From: Mycolicibacterium sp. P9-22
GTDB lineage: Bacteria; Actinomycetota; Actinomycetes; Mycobacteriales; Mycobacteriaceae
DNA length: 64,000 bases
Assembly (NCBI RefSeq): GCF_008329585.1
Contig: NZ_NPKP01000001.1
Location: 124,001 to 188,000, forward strand
Reading direction: 5' to 3'
Positions 1 to 7,340 of this stretch are shown here, piece by piece. Numbering within the stretch: the stretch's first letter is position 1; the number at the start of each line of letters is the position of its first letter. Both the position numbers and the translations under genes were made by a program. Below the pieces are notes generated by a model. The model was not told the origin of the DNA and did not search any database. It saw only the letters and a list, made by a program, of their open reading frames with translations.

Positions 1-890
1 CGATGTGGCAGCTTGCCGACGGGGTGCTCGATGACTTCCTCGCACCCGGCGAGGGTGAGTTCATCAAGGGCTTCGCCAGCCCGTTCACGCTCCTCGTCAT
101 CGCCGACCTGCTGGGCATCCCGCCCGAGGACCGCAACGCCTTCGTCGACGGCATCTCGCAGAACTCGGGCGGCGGTGTCGGCAGCACCAGCAGCGAGTCA
201 CTGTCGCACAGTCCGCTGGAGTTCCTCTACGCCCAGTTCGAGGCCTATATCGAGGATCGGCGGGTCAACCCGCGCGAGGACATCATGACCGGGATGGCCA
301 CCGCGCTGTTCCCCGATGGCAGCACGCCGACCCCCGGCGATGTCGCCCGCGTCGCGACCAACGTCTTCTCCGCGGGTCAGGAGACCACGGTCCGGCTGCT
401 CGGCACCGCCCTGAAGGTGCTCGGTGACCGTCCCGACATCCAGAAGCAGGTCCGTGAGGATCGCAGCCTCATCTCCAACTTCATCGAGGAAGCGCTGCGC
501 CACGAGAGCCCGGTCAAGGGCGATTTCCGGCTGTCGCGCACCCCGGTCACCGTGGGGGAGAAGGAACTTCCGTCGGGCACCACCGTGATGGTGGTCAACG
601 CCGGGGCCAATCGCGACCCGCGCCGCTTCGAGGATCCCGACGAGTTCGACCCGGCGCGCAAGAATGCCCGCCAGCACCTGGCCTTCGGACGCGGTATCCA
701 CAGTTGCCCGGGCGCACCGCTGGCCCGCGCCGAGACCCGGGTGGGCCTGGAGCGGCTGCTCGACCGCACCACCGATATCCGCATCTCCGAGAAGAAGCAC
801 GGCCCGGCGGGCAGTCGCGACTACAACTACATCCCGACGTTCATCCTGCGCGGACTCACCCACCTGCACCTGGAGTTCGACGTCAAATGA
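1..890 (+). CDS. Cytochrome P450, 3' part (N-terminus outside window)
   Basis: This is the C-terminal 295 residues of a class I bacterial P450 monooxygenase. In the visible part, the I-helix oxygen-activation motif AGQETT lies at residues 124-129, the ExxR pair at E163/R166, and the haem loop FGRGIHSCPG has its ligand at Cys235. The protein aligns without large gaps with the P450 at 37962-39239, where the matching Met is residue 129. About 128 N-terminal residues therefore lie left of the window, and the ATG at base 3 is internal. The stop overlaps the ATG of the next gene, a ferredoxin, which is very likely its electron donor. Substrate unknown. Confidence 0.93.
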   Translation, partial: MWQLADGVLDDFLAPGEGEFIKGFASPFTLLVIADLLGIPPEDRNAFVDGISQNSGGGVGSTSSESLSHSPLEFLYAQFEAYIEDRRVNPREDIMTGMATALFPDGSTPTPGDVARVATNVFSAGQETTVRLLGTALKVLGDRPDIQKQVREDRSLISNFIEEALRHESPVKGDFRLSRTPVTVGEKELPSGTTVMVVNAGANRDPRRFEDPDEFDPARKNARQHLAFGRGIHSCPGAPLARAETRVGLERLLDRTTDIRISEKKHGPAGSRDYNYIPTFILRGLTHLHLEFDVK

Positions 891-1075
891 GGGTCGGCGT
901 CGACGAGGACCGATGCGCCGGCCACGGGATGTGCCTGACGCTGTGCCCGGAGGTGTTCGACCTGTCCGATGACGGGTGGGCGGTGGCCGCTCCCGGTGAG
1001 GTGCCGGCCGAACACGAGGCCGCGGTGCATGAGGCCATCCAGTGCTGCCCCGAGAACGCGATCCACGAGATCTGA
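887..1075 (+). CDS. [3Fe-4S] ferredoxin of the P450-associated type
   Basis: A 62-residue ferredoxin that overlaps the P450 stop codon in an ATGA junction and is presumably translated with it. The cluster motif is C-x2-H-x2-C (Cys10, Cys16) followed by a distal Cys-Pro at residues 54-55. The residue that is Cys in 4Fe-4S proteins is His here, which points to a [3Fe-4S] cluster. Two extra cysteines, Cys20 in LCPEVF and the first of the QCCPE doublet, are not found in the other three ferredoxins of the window. Likely role: passing single electrons from a reductase to the adjacent P450. Confidence 0.9.
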   Translation: MRVGVDEDRCAGHGMCLTLCPEVFDLSDDGWAVAAPGEVPAEHEAAVHEAIQCCPENAIHEI

Positions 1076-1109
1076 ATCAATCCGCTTCACCGACAAGGAG
1101 ATTCGAACA

Positions 1110-1394
1110 GTGCCCAAGGGTTATGTGATCATCACCGAGGACATCAAGGACGCGGCCGGGATGGCCGAGTACGGCAAGCTGGCCAGCCAGACGATGAGCA
1201 CAGCGAAGGTGCTCGCCTTCAGTCCCGTGGTCGAATCGCTGGAGGGGGAGTGGCACGGCACCCAGACCGTGCTGCTGGAGTTCGAGTCGGTCGAGGCGGC
1301 CAAGGAGTGGTACTACTCCGACGCCTACCAGGAGGCCGCGAAACTGCGCCAGGCCGCCGCCGACTGCAACGGCGTGATCATCTCCGGCTTCTGA
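1110..1394 (+). CDS. DUF1330 family protein
   Basis: A 94-residue protein of the DUF1330 family (dimeric alpha-beta barrel fold), close to the family's usual length of about 95. The GTG start is chosen because AAGGAG lies 10 bases upstream and the protein then opens VPKGYVIITEDIKD, the typical family start. It follows the ferredoxin by 34 bases and is probably cotranscribed. Members are often found beside catabolic genes, but no reaction is established for this subgroup. A role in the P450 pathway is only inferred from position. Confidence 0.85.
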   Translation: MPKGYVIITEDIKDAAGMAEYGKLASQTMSTAKVLAFSPVVESLEGEWHGTQTVLLEFESVEAAKEWYYSDAYQEAAKLRQAAADCNGVIISGF

Positions 1395-1399
1395 CTTCC

Positions 1400-1460
1400 C
1401 GCGAGCAGACACGAATGGTCGTGCACGTAGCGATTTATGGACCATTTGCGTCTGCTCGCG
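1400..1460. repeat. Long hairpin, left copy flanking the endonuclease-like gene
   Basis: An inverted repeat with 21-base arms, 1400-1420 and 1440-1460, of which 19 pairs match, around a 19-base loop. It starts 5 bases after the DUF1330 stop. The arm ends CGCGAGCAGAC and GTCTGCTCGCG recur in the hairpin just downstream of the next gene (2405-2460). It may act as a terminator for the P450 operon, although there is no T-run. Confidence 0.8.
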
Positions 1461-1527
1461 AGGGTTATCCCCAGGCCAGAAAGTCCGGCGCTGTGCGTTA
1501 GGTACATTCTGAGCAACCATCCACGGT

Positions 1528-2406
1528 ATGTCGTGGCGGGACGCATTCTCGGATAGTGGAGTCGCAAGCAGCCAACAACTGCTCACGCTGGTCACGCGTG
1601 GCCGGTTGCGGACGCTGATCCGCAACGGCGAGCTTATTCGAGTGCAGCATGGCGTCTATGCCGTCGTGGCACCGGATGACGCCTCCCGACTGCGAGGTCT
1701 GGACCTGCGGACCGGGCGCCGGTTGGTGGCATGCATGCATTCCGCAGCCTCGCTGTACGGCTTCGATATCGACCCCGACGGCCGCCTGCACGTCCTGGAC
1801 CCCGGCGTTCGGATCCGACCGACTGCGGACGTGATGGTGCATCAGCGAGTGGGCGCTCCACTCAGGATGGTCGGCGATCGCCTTGCCACCGCCCCAGCCT
1901 GGACCGCGGTCGAGGTAGCCCGGACACTGCGACGGCCGCGTGCATTGGCGGTGCTGGACGCTGCGCTCGGGAGCGGGTTGTGTACTGCCGCGGAGCTCGC
2001 GTCGGCTGTCGCAGAGCAGAAGGGCAGGCGCGGCATCGTCAAGGTGCGGGACCTCTTGACATACGCCGATTCCCGCGCCGAGTCCCCGATGGAAAGCGAA
2101 GCCCGCTTGGTCTTCATCGACGGGGGATTGCCGCTGCCGGAATTGCAGTTCGAGATCGTCGACTGCCGCGGCAGACTGTGGCGGGTGGACTTTGCGTGGC
2201 CCGATTTCGGGGTGGTGGCTGAGTACGAAAGCATGGAATGGCACGCCACCCCCGAAGCGCTGAAACACGACCGTATGAAAGTCGCACGCCTGCAGGAAGT
2301 CGGATGGACTTCCGTGCCGCTGGTGGTCGACGATGTGCGTCGGCACCCGCTGGATCTCGTCGCGCGGATGTGGACGATGTTCGAGCGGGCCGACCTCGCC
2401 GGCTGA
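1528..2406 (+). CDS. AbiEi-antitoxin/DUF559-like endonuclease-domain protein
   Basis: A 292-residue protein of a type common in mycobacteria and usually multicopy. Residues about 10-75 resemble the winged-helix region of type IV antitoxin AbiEi proteins (TRGRLRTLIRNGELIRVQHGVYAV). Residues about 190-280 resemble a Vsr/DUF559 endonuclease-like fold, with spaced acidic residues in WRVDFAWPDFGVVAEYESMEW and a following KHDRMK. No toxin gene lies next to it. The gene sits exactly between two related hairpins, and its stop codon overlaps the first bases of the right-hand one. Function unknown. The domain calls are from pattern, not a search. Confidence 0.75.
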   Translation: MSWRDAFSDSGVASSQQLLTLVTRGRLRTLIRNGELIRVQHGVYAVVAPDDASRLRGLDLRTGRRLVACMHSAASLYGFDIDPDGRLHVLDPGVRIRPTADVMVHQRVGAPLRMVGDRLATAPAWTAVEVARTLRRPRALAVLDAALGSGLCTAAELASAVAEQKGRRGIVKVRDLLTYADSRAESPMESEARLVFIDGGLPLPELQFEIVDCRGRLWRVDFAWPDFGVVAEYESMEWHATPEALKHDRMKVARLQEVGWTSVPLVVDDVRRHPLDLVARMWTMFERADLAG

Positions 2407-2460
2407 GCAGTCACAAATGGTCGCGAAACGAGGCAATTTCACGACCTTTTGCGTCTGCTC
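2405..2460. repeat. Long hairpin, right copy flanking the endonuclease-like gene
   Basis: Arms 2405-2423 and 2442-2460 pair at 16 of 19 positions, and the stem continues inward through GTCGCGAAA and TTTCACGAC. The outer right arm, GCGTCTGCTCGCG, is identical to that of the hairpin at 1400-1460. The left arm overlaps the stop of the endonuclease-like gene. It also sits between convergent genes, where it could stop transcription from both sides. Confidence 0.78.
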
Positions 2461-2475
2461 GCGCAGGAAAGGGAG

Positions 2476-3240
2476 TCAGTGCGGGATCAGCGGGCCGACC
2501 GGCGTGGTGGTGGTCGCGTGCACCAGCAGCTCGGCGAGCTCGAGGGGGCGGCTCAGGAACGGTGAGTGCGAACTGTCGATCGCCAGCTGCCGCACGCCGA
2601 GCCGGCGGGCGACGGTATCGGCGAGCCAGCGCGGCATCGATCGATCCTGTTCGCAGACAATGAAACTGCGCGGCAGATCGGCCGCCCAGAACTGCGGTAC
2701 CGACACCGGGGTCACCGTGGTGTCACCGAAACGCTCCGGGCCGAGCCGGTTGAAGGCCCACCGCGCGGTCTGCTCATCGCAGTCATGGTAGAAGTACTTG
2801 CGCGCACCCTCGAAATCGGCGAACGTCATGGCGCCGTCCTCGTCGAAACTGAGGTAGCTCAACATCTCTCCGACGTCGGCGTCGAAATCGTCACCCAGCT
2901 GCTGGCCGTCGCGCATCGCCATCGCTTCCGGGTAGGTACGTCCCTCCCGGGGCAGCGCGGCCGCCAGGTATACCAGGTGGCGCACCAGGTCGGGCGCGGC
3001 ATCGGCGGCCAGGGTGATATCGAATCCTCCGCCGGAATGGCCCACCAGGACGTCGCCGGGCCGGAGTTCCCTCAGGATCGCATCGCGGCGGTTGGCCAGC
3101 GTCGAATCCTGATCCACCAGTGCGCCATGTCCCGGCAGATCGATGGCCATGCTCTGGTGGCCCAACCGGCGCAGCGCGGCGATCGTGCGTTCCCAGCACC
3201 ACCCAGCGTGAAAACCGCCGTGTACGAACAGGAATCGCAT
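2476..3240 (-). CDS. Alpha/beta hydrolase (EstC/hydroxynitrile-lyase-like)
   Basis: A 254-residue alpha/beta hydrolase. The oxyanion region HGGFHAGWCW is at residues 7-16, the nucleophile elbow GHSGGG places Ser69 as nucleophile, and a late SSHSPFLSRP supplies the probable catalytic His. The fold, the length and the HGxxHGxWCW opening resemble plant-type esterases and hydroxynitrile lyases, but the substrate cannot be read. It starts 4 bases after the ferredoxin stop and is the last gene of the P450-ferredoxin-hydrolase unit, so it may act on a product of that P450. Confidence 0.88.
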   Translation of the reverse strand: MRFLFVHGGFHAGWCWERTIAALRRLGHQSMAIDLPGHGALVDQDSTLANRRDAILRELRPGDVLVGHSGGGFDITLAADAAPDLVRHLVYLAAALPREGRTYPEAMAMRDGQQLGDDFDADVGEMLSYLSFDEDGAMTFADFEGARKYFYHDCDEQTARWAFNRLGPERFGDTTVTPVSVPQFWAADLPRSFIVCEQDRSMPRWLADTVARRLGVRQLAIDSSHSPFLSRPLELAELLVHATTTTPVGPLIPH

Positions 3241-3244
3241 CCGG

Positions 3245-3439
3245 TTACTCTACGATGGCGATCGCCTGCCGCGGGCATTGTCGTACCGATTCCCGTACCT
3301 GCTGCTCGTTGTCGGGAGTGACTTCGTCGGTGAGCACGTGCAGGTAATCGTCATCGTCGAGGTCGAACACCTCCGGGATGATGCCCATGCAGACGCCGTT
3401 GCTCTCGCAGAGCCCGAAGTCGACTGCTATCTTGCTCAT
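3245..3439 (-). CDS. [3Fe-4S] ferredoxin, Asn-type motif
   Basis: A 64-residue ferredoxin whose ATG overlaps the stop of the upstream P450 (ATGA), so the two are translationally coupled. The motif is C-x2-N-x2-C (Cys11, Cys17) plus the distal Cys-Pro at residues 55-56. An Asn stands where a 4Fe-4S protein would have Cys. Acidic residues predominate, as expected for docking to P450s. It is likely the direct redox partner of the P450 at 3436-4638. Confidence 0.9.
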   Translation of the reverse strand: MSKIAVDFGLCESNGVCMGIIPEVFDLDDDDYLHVLTDEVTPDNEQQVRESVRQCPRQAIAIVE

Positions 3440-4638
3440 CGCAGCCGCCGCACCGGCACATGCGAGTACCCGGCCACATTCTGCATGTGAACCCGCTGCA
3501 GCCCATCCCATTTCACCTCGTAGCGGGGCATGAAATCGAGCAGCTTCTCCAGGGCGATGACGCTCTCCATCCGCGCCAGCGCCGCACCCAGGCAGCTGTG
3601 GATCCCGTAACCGAGCCCCAGGTTCTGCGCCTCGGTGCGGTCGCGCTCGATGTCGAACTTGTCGGCATCGGTGAACGCGTCGGTGTCGCGGTTGGCGGCG
3701 GCGCTGAGCAGGAAGACCGCCTTGCCGGCCGGGATGACGCCGCTGGGCACGTGCGCCTCCTTGAGCGTGTAACGCACGTTGTACTGCACGGGGCCCTCGA
3801 AGCGCAGCAGCTCCTCGACGGCGGCGGGCACCAGGTCCCGGTTGTCGAGCAGTTTCTGCCACTGCTCGGGATTGCGCGCGAACAGCACCATCGCGGTGCC
3901 GATCAGTTTGGTGACCGTCTCCGCGCCTGCCCCGCCGAGCAGGGTGGCGAAACCGGTGATCTCGATATCGTCGAGTTTGTCGAGTCGTCCGTCCTCGCGC
4001 GGGATCTCGGCGGCGATGAGCCGGCTGATCATGTCGTCGGTCGGGTTCTCCCGGCGCTTCTGCACCAGCGAGTAGTAGTAGATCGCGGTGTCCATGTTGG
4101 CCTGCATGCCGGCCTCGGAGGTGCCGATCTGACCGGGCTCACGGGACAGGCTGGTGTCGATCCAGTGCCGCACCATCTGGCGGTAATCCGGTTCGACACC
4201 GGCCATCCGGGTGATGACCTCGACCGGGAACGGCCCGGAGAAGTCCTGCACGATGTCGAAATCGTCGGAGGTGATCAGACTCAGGTAGTGGTCGATCTGC
4301 TCGACGATGGTGTCCTTCTGGGCCTGCACGGCCCGCGGGGTGAAGGCCTTGTTGAGCAGGCTGCGCATGTGCCGGTGATCGGGCGGGTCCATGAAGATGA
4401 TCGACTTCTGTGGCGGTTCGTCGGCCTGCACCATCGCCAGATCGCAGCCCCGCGACGATGAGAACGCCTCGTGGTCCTTGAGTGCGGCGGCGACGTCCTC
4501 GTGCCGGGTCAGGGCGTAGAAATCCCGGTCGGGGCAGTAGTAGAGCGGCGCTTCGGTGCGCATCCGCCGGTAGATCTCGAACGGGTTGTTGAAGTACTCG
4601 TCGGAGAACGGGTCGAACACGAGTTCCGCGGTGGTCAT
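3436..4638 (-). CDS. Cytochrome P450
   Basis: A complete 400-residue class I P450. The I-helix has GGAGAET at 235-241, with the acid-Thr pair E240-T241. ExxR is E276/R279 and the haem loop GYGIHSCLG has its ligand at Cys349. The opening DPFSDEYFNNPFEIYRRMR is typical of soluble bacterial P450s. GGAGG stands just upstream of the ATG, and a symmetric operator-like repeat lies about 40 bases further up. The ferredoxin and a hydrolase follow in the same transcription unit. The family number and substrate are not assignable from sequence alone. Confidence 0.93.
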   Translation of the reverse strand: MTTAELVFDPFSDEYFNNPFEIYRRMRTEAPLYYCPDRDFYALTRHEDVAAALKDHEAFSSSRGCDLAMVQADEPPQKSIIFMDPPDHRHMRSLLNKAFTPRAVQAQKDTIVEQIDHYLSLITSDDFDIVQDFSGPFPVEVITRMAGVEPDYRQMVRHWIDTSLSREPGQIGTSEAGMQANMDTAIYYYSLVQKRRENPTDDMISRLIAAEIPREDGRLDKLDDIEITGFATLLGGAGAETVTKLIGTAMVLFARNPEQWQKLLDNRDLVPAAVEELLRFEGPVQYNVRYTLKEAHVPSGVIPAGKAVFLLSAAANRDTDAFTDADKFDIERDRTEAQNLGLGYGIHSCLGAALARMESVIALEKLLDFMPRYEVKWDGLQRVHMQNVAGYSHVPVRRLR

Positions 4639-4674
4639 ACTGAGGTCCTCCTCCAGGGTGAAGCTGTCACCCGA

Positions 4675-4706
4675 AGCGTTACGGAAGGCTGTGAAACTGT
4701 AACGCT
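4675..4706 (-). promoter_or_regulatory. Inverted repeat upstream of the P450 operon
   Basis: Perfect 8-base arms AGCGTTAC (4675-4682) and GTAACGCT (4699-4706) are centred 24 bases apart, 37-68 bases upstream of the P450 start. The spacing fits a dimeric repressor or activator. The sequence differs from the GAGAAT palindromes found elsewhere in the window, so this operon may answer to another regulator. Confidence 0.5.
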
Positions 4707-4755
4707 AACAGTAGTCCCGTCGGGACGATCGCGAAACAGTCAATTTCGGGCGAAA

Positions 4756-5544
4756 TCAGCGTCCCAGTCCGGCGTCGACGAGGGTGTTCAGCGCGCCGAG
4801 ATCGGTACCGAGTTCGGCGACCGTTTGCCGGATCACCGCGACGTCCTTGCCGATGAATTCGCCGACGGCGGAGACAAAGGCGGCGGTCGAACCGGCGCGC
4901 ACCACATTGTCCAGTGCCCGGCTGGCGCCGCTGCCGTGCGGCAGCGCCGCCAGCAGTGCGGCCTCATCCACCCCGAGGCTGCCGGCCAACTGGGCCGCTT
5001 CGGCCAACAGTCCGATCTGGGCGGCGAACAGGGTGTTGTTGATCAGCTTGACCTTCTGGCCCGCGCCCAGGGCTCCGACGTGCAGCACCGGGCTGCCGTA
5101 GGAGGTCAGCACCGGTTGCACCCGCCGCACCGCATCGGCGGGGCCACCGACGAACAGCGTGACCTCACCGGCGGCAATATCGTGCGGTCCACCGCTGACC
5201 GGAGCGTCGACGACGTCGATGTGGGGTGCCAGATCCCGCAGGTGCTCGACGGTGCGGGGGCTTCCGGTGGTGTGCACGATCAGGACCGCCCCGGACGGGA
5301 TTGCCGCCAGTAGCGCGGTATCGGCGACCGCACGGACCTGTTCGTCGGTGAACAGGCAGATCACCACGGCCTCGGCGCCATCGACCACGGCGGCCGGATC
5401 GGCGACCGGGGTGGCACCGAATTCCGCGACGGCTTGGCGCTTCTCCTCGGTGCGGCCGAGTGCACGCACCACGTGCCCAGCCTCGGTGAGCCGGCGCACC
5501 ATCGGTGCGCCCATCCGGCCCGCGCCGATGAACCCGACGCGCAT
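4756..5544 (-). CDS. NAD(P)-dependent beta-hydroxyacid dehydrogenase (HIBADH-like)
   Basis: About 262 residues. An N-terminal Rossmann domain begins MRVGFIGAGRMGAPMVRRL, with the GxGxMG dinucleotide motif. DAPVSGGP is the family's substrate loop, and GAGQKVKLINNTLFA carries the conserved catalytic Lys. The ATG at 5544 is preferred over a TTG 24 bases upstream because the protein then starts at the first beta strand, as in relatives. It follows a second dehydrogenase of the same family and may be its duplicate. The reaction is oxidation of a beta-hydroxy acid, but the substrate is unknown. Confidence 0.88.
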   Translation of the reverse strand: MRVGFIGAGRMGAPMVRRLTEAGHVVRALGRTEEKRQAVAEFGATPVADPAAVVDGAEAVVICLFTDEQVRAVADTALLAAIPSGAVLIVHTTGSPRTVEHLRDLAPHIDVVDAPVSGGPHDIAAGEVTLFVGGPADAVRRVQPVLTSYGSPVLHVGALGAGQKVKLINNTLFAAQIGLLAEAAQLAGSLGVDEAALLAALPHGSGASRALDNVVRAGSTAAFVSAVGEFIGKDVAVIRQTVAELGTDLGALNTLVDAGLGR

Positions 5545-5575
5545 CAGTTCGGACTGTTCTTCGCGCAAGCGTTCA

Positions 5576-6394
5576 TCAGCGCGGGTGCTCCATCAGGTCC
5601 AGGGCGGCATCGGCGGCGTCGAACACCGCGCCTTCGGGTGCCGATGCGTTGCCCGCGAGCGTCGCGGCGTGCCGGCAGTCCTTCTGCAACAGCGCACCGG
5701 CGATCGGGGCGAGGTTGTCCAGGCTGCCGCCGAAGGCGGCGATGCTGTTGAGCGCCTTGCTGGTGGCCGACCCGCGGGTGACCACCTCGCACAGGCGTTC
5801 CCGAGGCACGCCGAGTGACTCGCCGAGTGCCAGCGCACTCATGGCGGCGCCGAGGTTCGCGGTGAACAGCAGGTTGTTCAGGATCTTGGCGACCTGACCG
5901 CTGCCCAGCGGGCCCAGATGCACGATGGGATCGGCATAGGTGGCGAACACCGGACGTACCTTCTCCACATCGGCTTCCGCGCCGCCGATCATCACCAACA
6001 GGGTGCCCGCCTCGACGGCGGGGCCGCCGCCGCTGACCGGCGCGTCGATCACCGAGACCCCCTTGGCGGCTGCCAATTCCGCGATCTCCGAGCAGGTGTC
6101 GGGGTGCACGGTGCTGTGGATGGCGATGATGGCGCCGGGCGCCAGGCCGGCCAGCACACCGTTCTCGCCGGAGATGACCTCGCGGACGTCGTCGTCGCCG
6201 ACGACGCACAGGCACACCAGATCGCTGGCGGCGCCCAGCTCAGCGGGCGTACCCGCCGTTTTCGCCGCGGTGTCCGCGTAGGGCTCCAGCGACGCGGCGC
6301 GACGGGCCCACAGAGTCAGCTCGAAGCCGCCTTCGACGATGCGGCGGGCCATCGGCCCACCTTGGCTGCCCAGTCCGATGAATCCAACGCGCAT
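5576..6394 (-). CDS. NAD(P)-dependent beta-hydroxyacid dehydrogenase (HIBADH-like), second copy
   Basis: A 272-residue paralogue of the next gene. The dinucleotide motif reads GLGSQGGPMA, with Gln where most relatives have Met. DAPVSGGGP and GSGQVAKILNNLLF follow, with the catalytic Lys. The start is set at MRVGFIGLG because the ATG overlaps the upstream hydrolase stop (TGATG). Two adjacent members suggest either oxidation of two related intermediates or a mixed oligomer; both are inference. Confidence 0.88.
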   Translation of the reverse strand: MRVGFIGLGSQGGPMARRIVEGGFELTLWARRAASLEPYADTAAKTAGTPAELGAASDLVCLCVVGDDDVREVISGENGVLAGLAPGAIIAIHSTVHPDTCSEIAELAAAKGVSVIDAPVSGGGPAVEAGTLLVMIGGAEADVEKVRPVFATYADPIVHLGPLGSGQVAKILNNLLFTANLGAAMSALALGESLGVPRERLCEVVTRGSATSKALNSIAAFGGSLDNLAPIAGALLQKDCRHAATLAGNASAPEGAVFDAADAALDLMEHPR

Positions 6395-7269
6395 CAACCC
6401 GCCTCCGCTTCTCTCGCGCCACCGGCAGCGGCGGCGATACATTCTCCGACAAATGACAACACCCGCAGGTGGTAGTTCTGCGCCGAGAGTCCGACGCTGA
6501 GATTGTGCCCGCTGTCCGGCATTTCGTTGACCGTAACCCGCGGCGCAGCACCGAACAGCCCGGCGATATCGGCCAGTGCCGATGCCGAGGTGTCCCAGAC
6601 ACGTTCATGCTCGGCCGCGCTGTACTGGACGGGCACGGGCACCGCGGCAGCCAGCTCCGGGAAGTCCCGGCGCGACCAGTTGGCGGTCACCGGACCCTCG
6701 TAGGCGACGCCCGGCGCGGACAGCGCGCCGGTCAGCACCTCGGCCGGATACAGTTCCGCGGGCTCCCACAACAGTTCCCGCAACCCCGCCGGGCGGCGGG
6801 TCAGCGTCGCCTGGCTCAGGATGTCCTTCGCCTCGGGGCTGTAGCGCAGCCCGGTTCCGGCGAGCTCGACACCGATCACGTCGGCACCGGCCACCGTCAT
6901 CCGCAGCGCCAGTTCGCATCCCAGTGAATGCGCGAAGACGAAGATGCCCGCACCGCGCGGGCCGCCGGCCAGGATCTTGTCGACGGCGCCGGCGGCCAGC
7001 GTCACCCGGGCGGCCGGGTCGGCCATGGTGTCCTGATACAGCGCCGACGCCCCGTAGCCGGGACGGTCCAGGGCGATCACGGTGAAACCCTGTGCGGCCG
7101 CGGTCCGCAGCAACGACAGGTCGGGCCGGCCGGGACAGTCGAAGTACGCCGACGAGGTCGCGCCGCCGTGGATGGCGACGATCACCGCACGCGGCTCGTG
7201 GGCGGCGGCGACCAGGGCGGACATCGGCACCGAGCCGACCATCACCACCCGGGGGCGGACCTGAGTCAT
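6394..7269 (-). CDS. Alpha/beta hydrolase
   Basis: A 291-residue alpha/beta hydrolase. AIHGGATSSAYFD forms the oxyanion region, AHSLGC gives the nucleophile Ser115, and PDSGHNLSVG near the C-terminus gives the probable His. It is the first of three coupled genes (hydrolase, dehydrogenase, dehydrogenase) whose start and stop codons overlap or nearly do. A 71-base gap without promoter-like symmetry separates it from the thiolase gene upstream. Likely an ester or thioester hydrolase of the same pathway; the substrate is not visible. Confidence 0.87.
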   Translation of the reverse strand: MTQVRPRVVMVGSVPMSALVAAAHEPRAVIVAIHGGATSSAYFDCPGRPDLSLLRTAAAQGFTVIALDRPGYGASALYQDTMADPAARVTLAAGAVDKILAGGPRGAGIFVFAHSLGCELALRMTVAGADVIGVELAGTGLRYSPEAKDILSQATLTRRPAGLRELLWEPAELYPAEVLTGALSAPGVAYEGPVTANWSRRDFPELAAAVPVPVQYSAAEHERVWDTSASALADIAGLFGAAPRVTVNEMPDSGHNLSVGLSAQNYHLRVLSFVGECIAAAAGGAREAEAG

Positions 7270-7340
7270 GGCTCGTCTCCCAGTCGCTCCGGTCCTCGCT
7301 CGTGCCTCGCTGAGATCCTCACTCCCGCTCGCCTTCGCAA

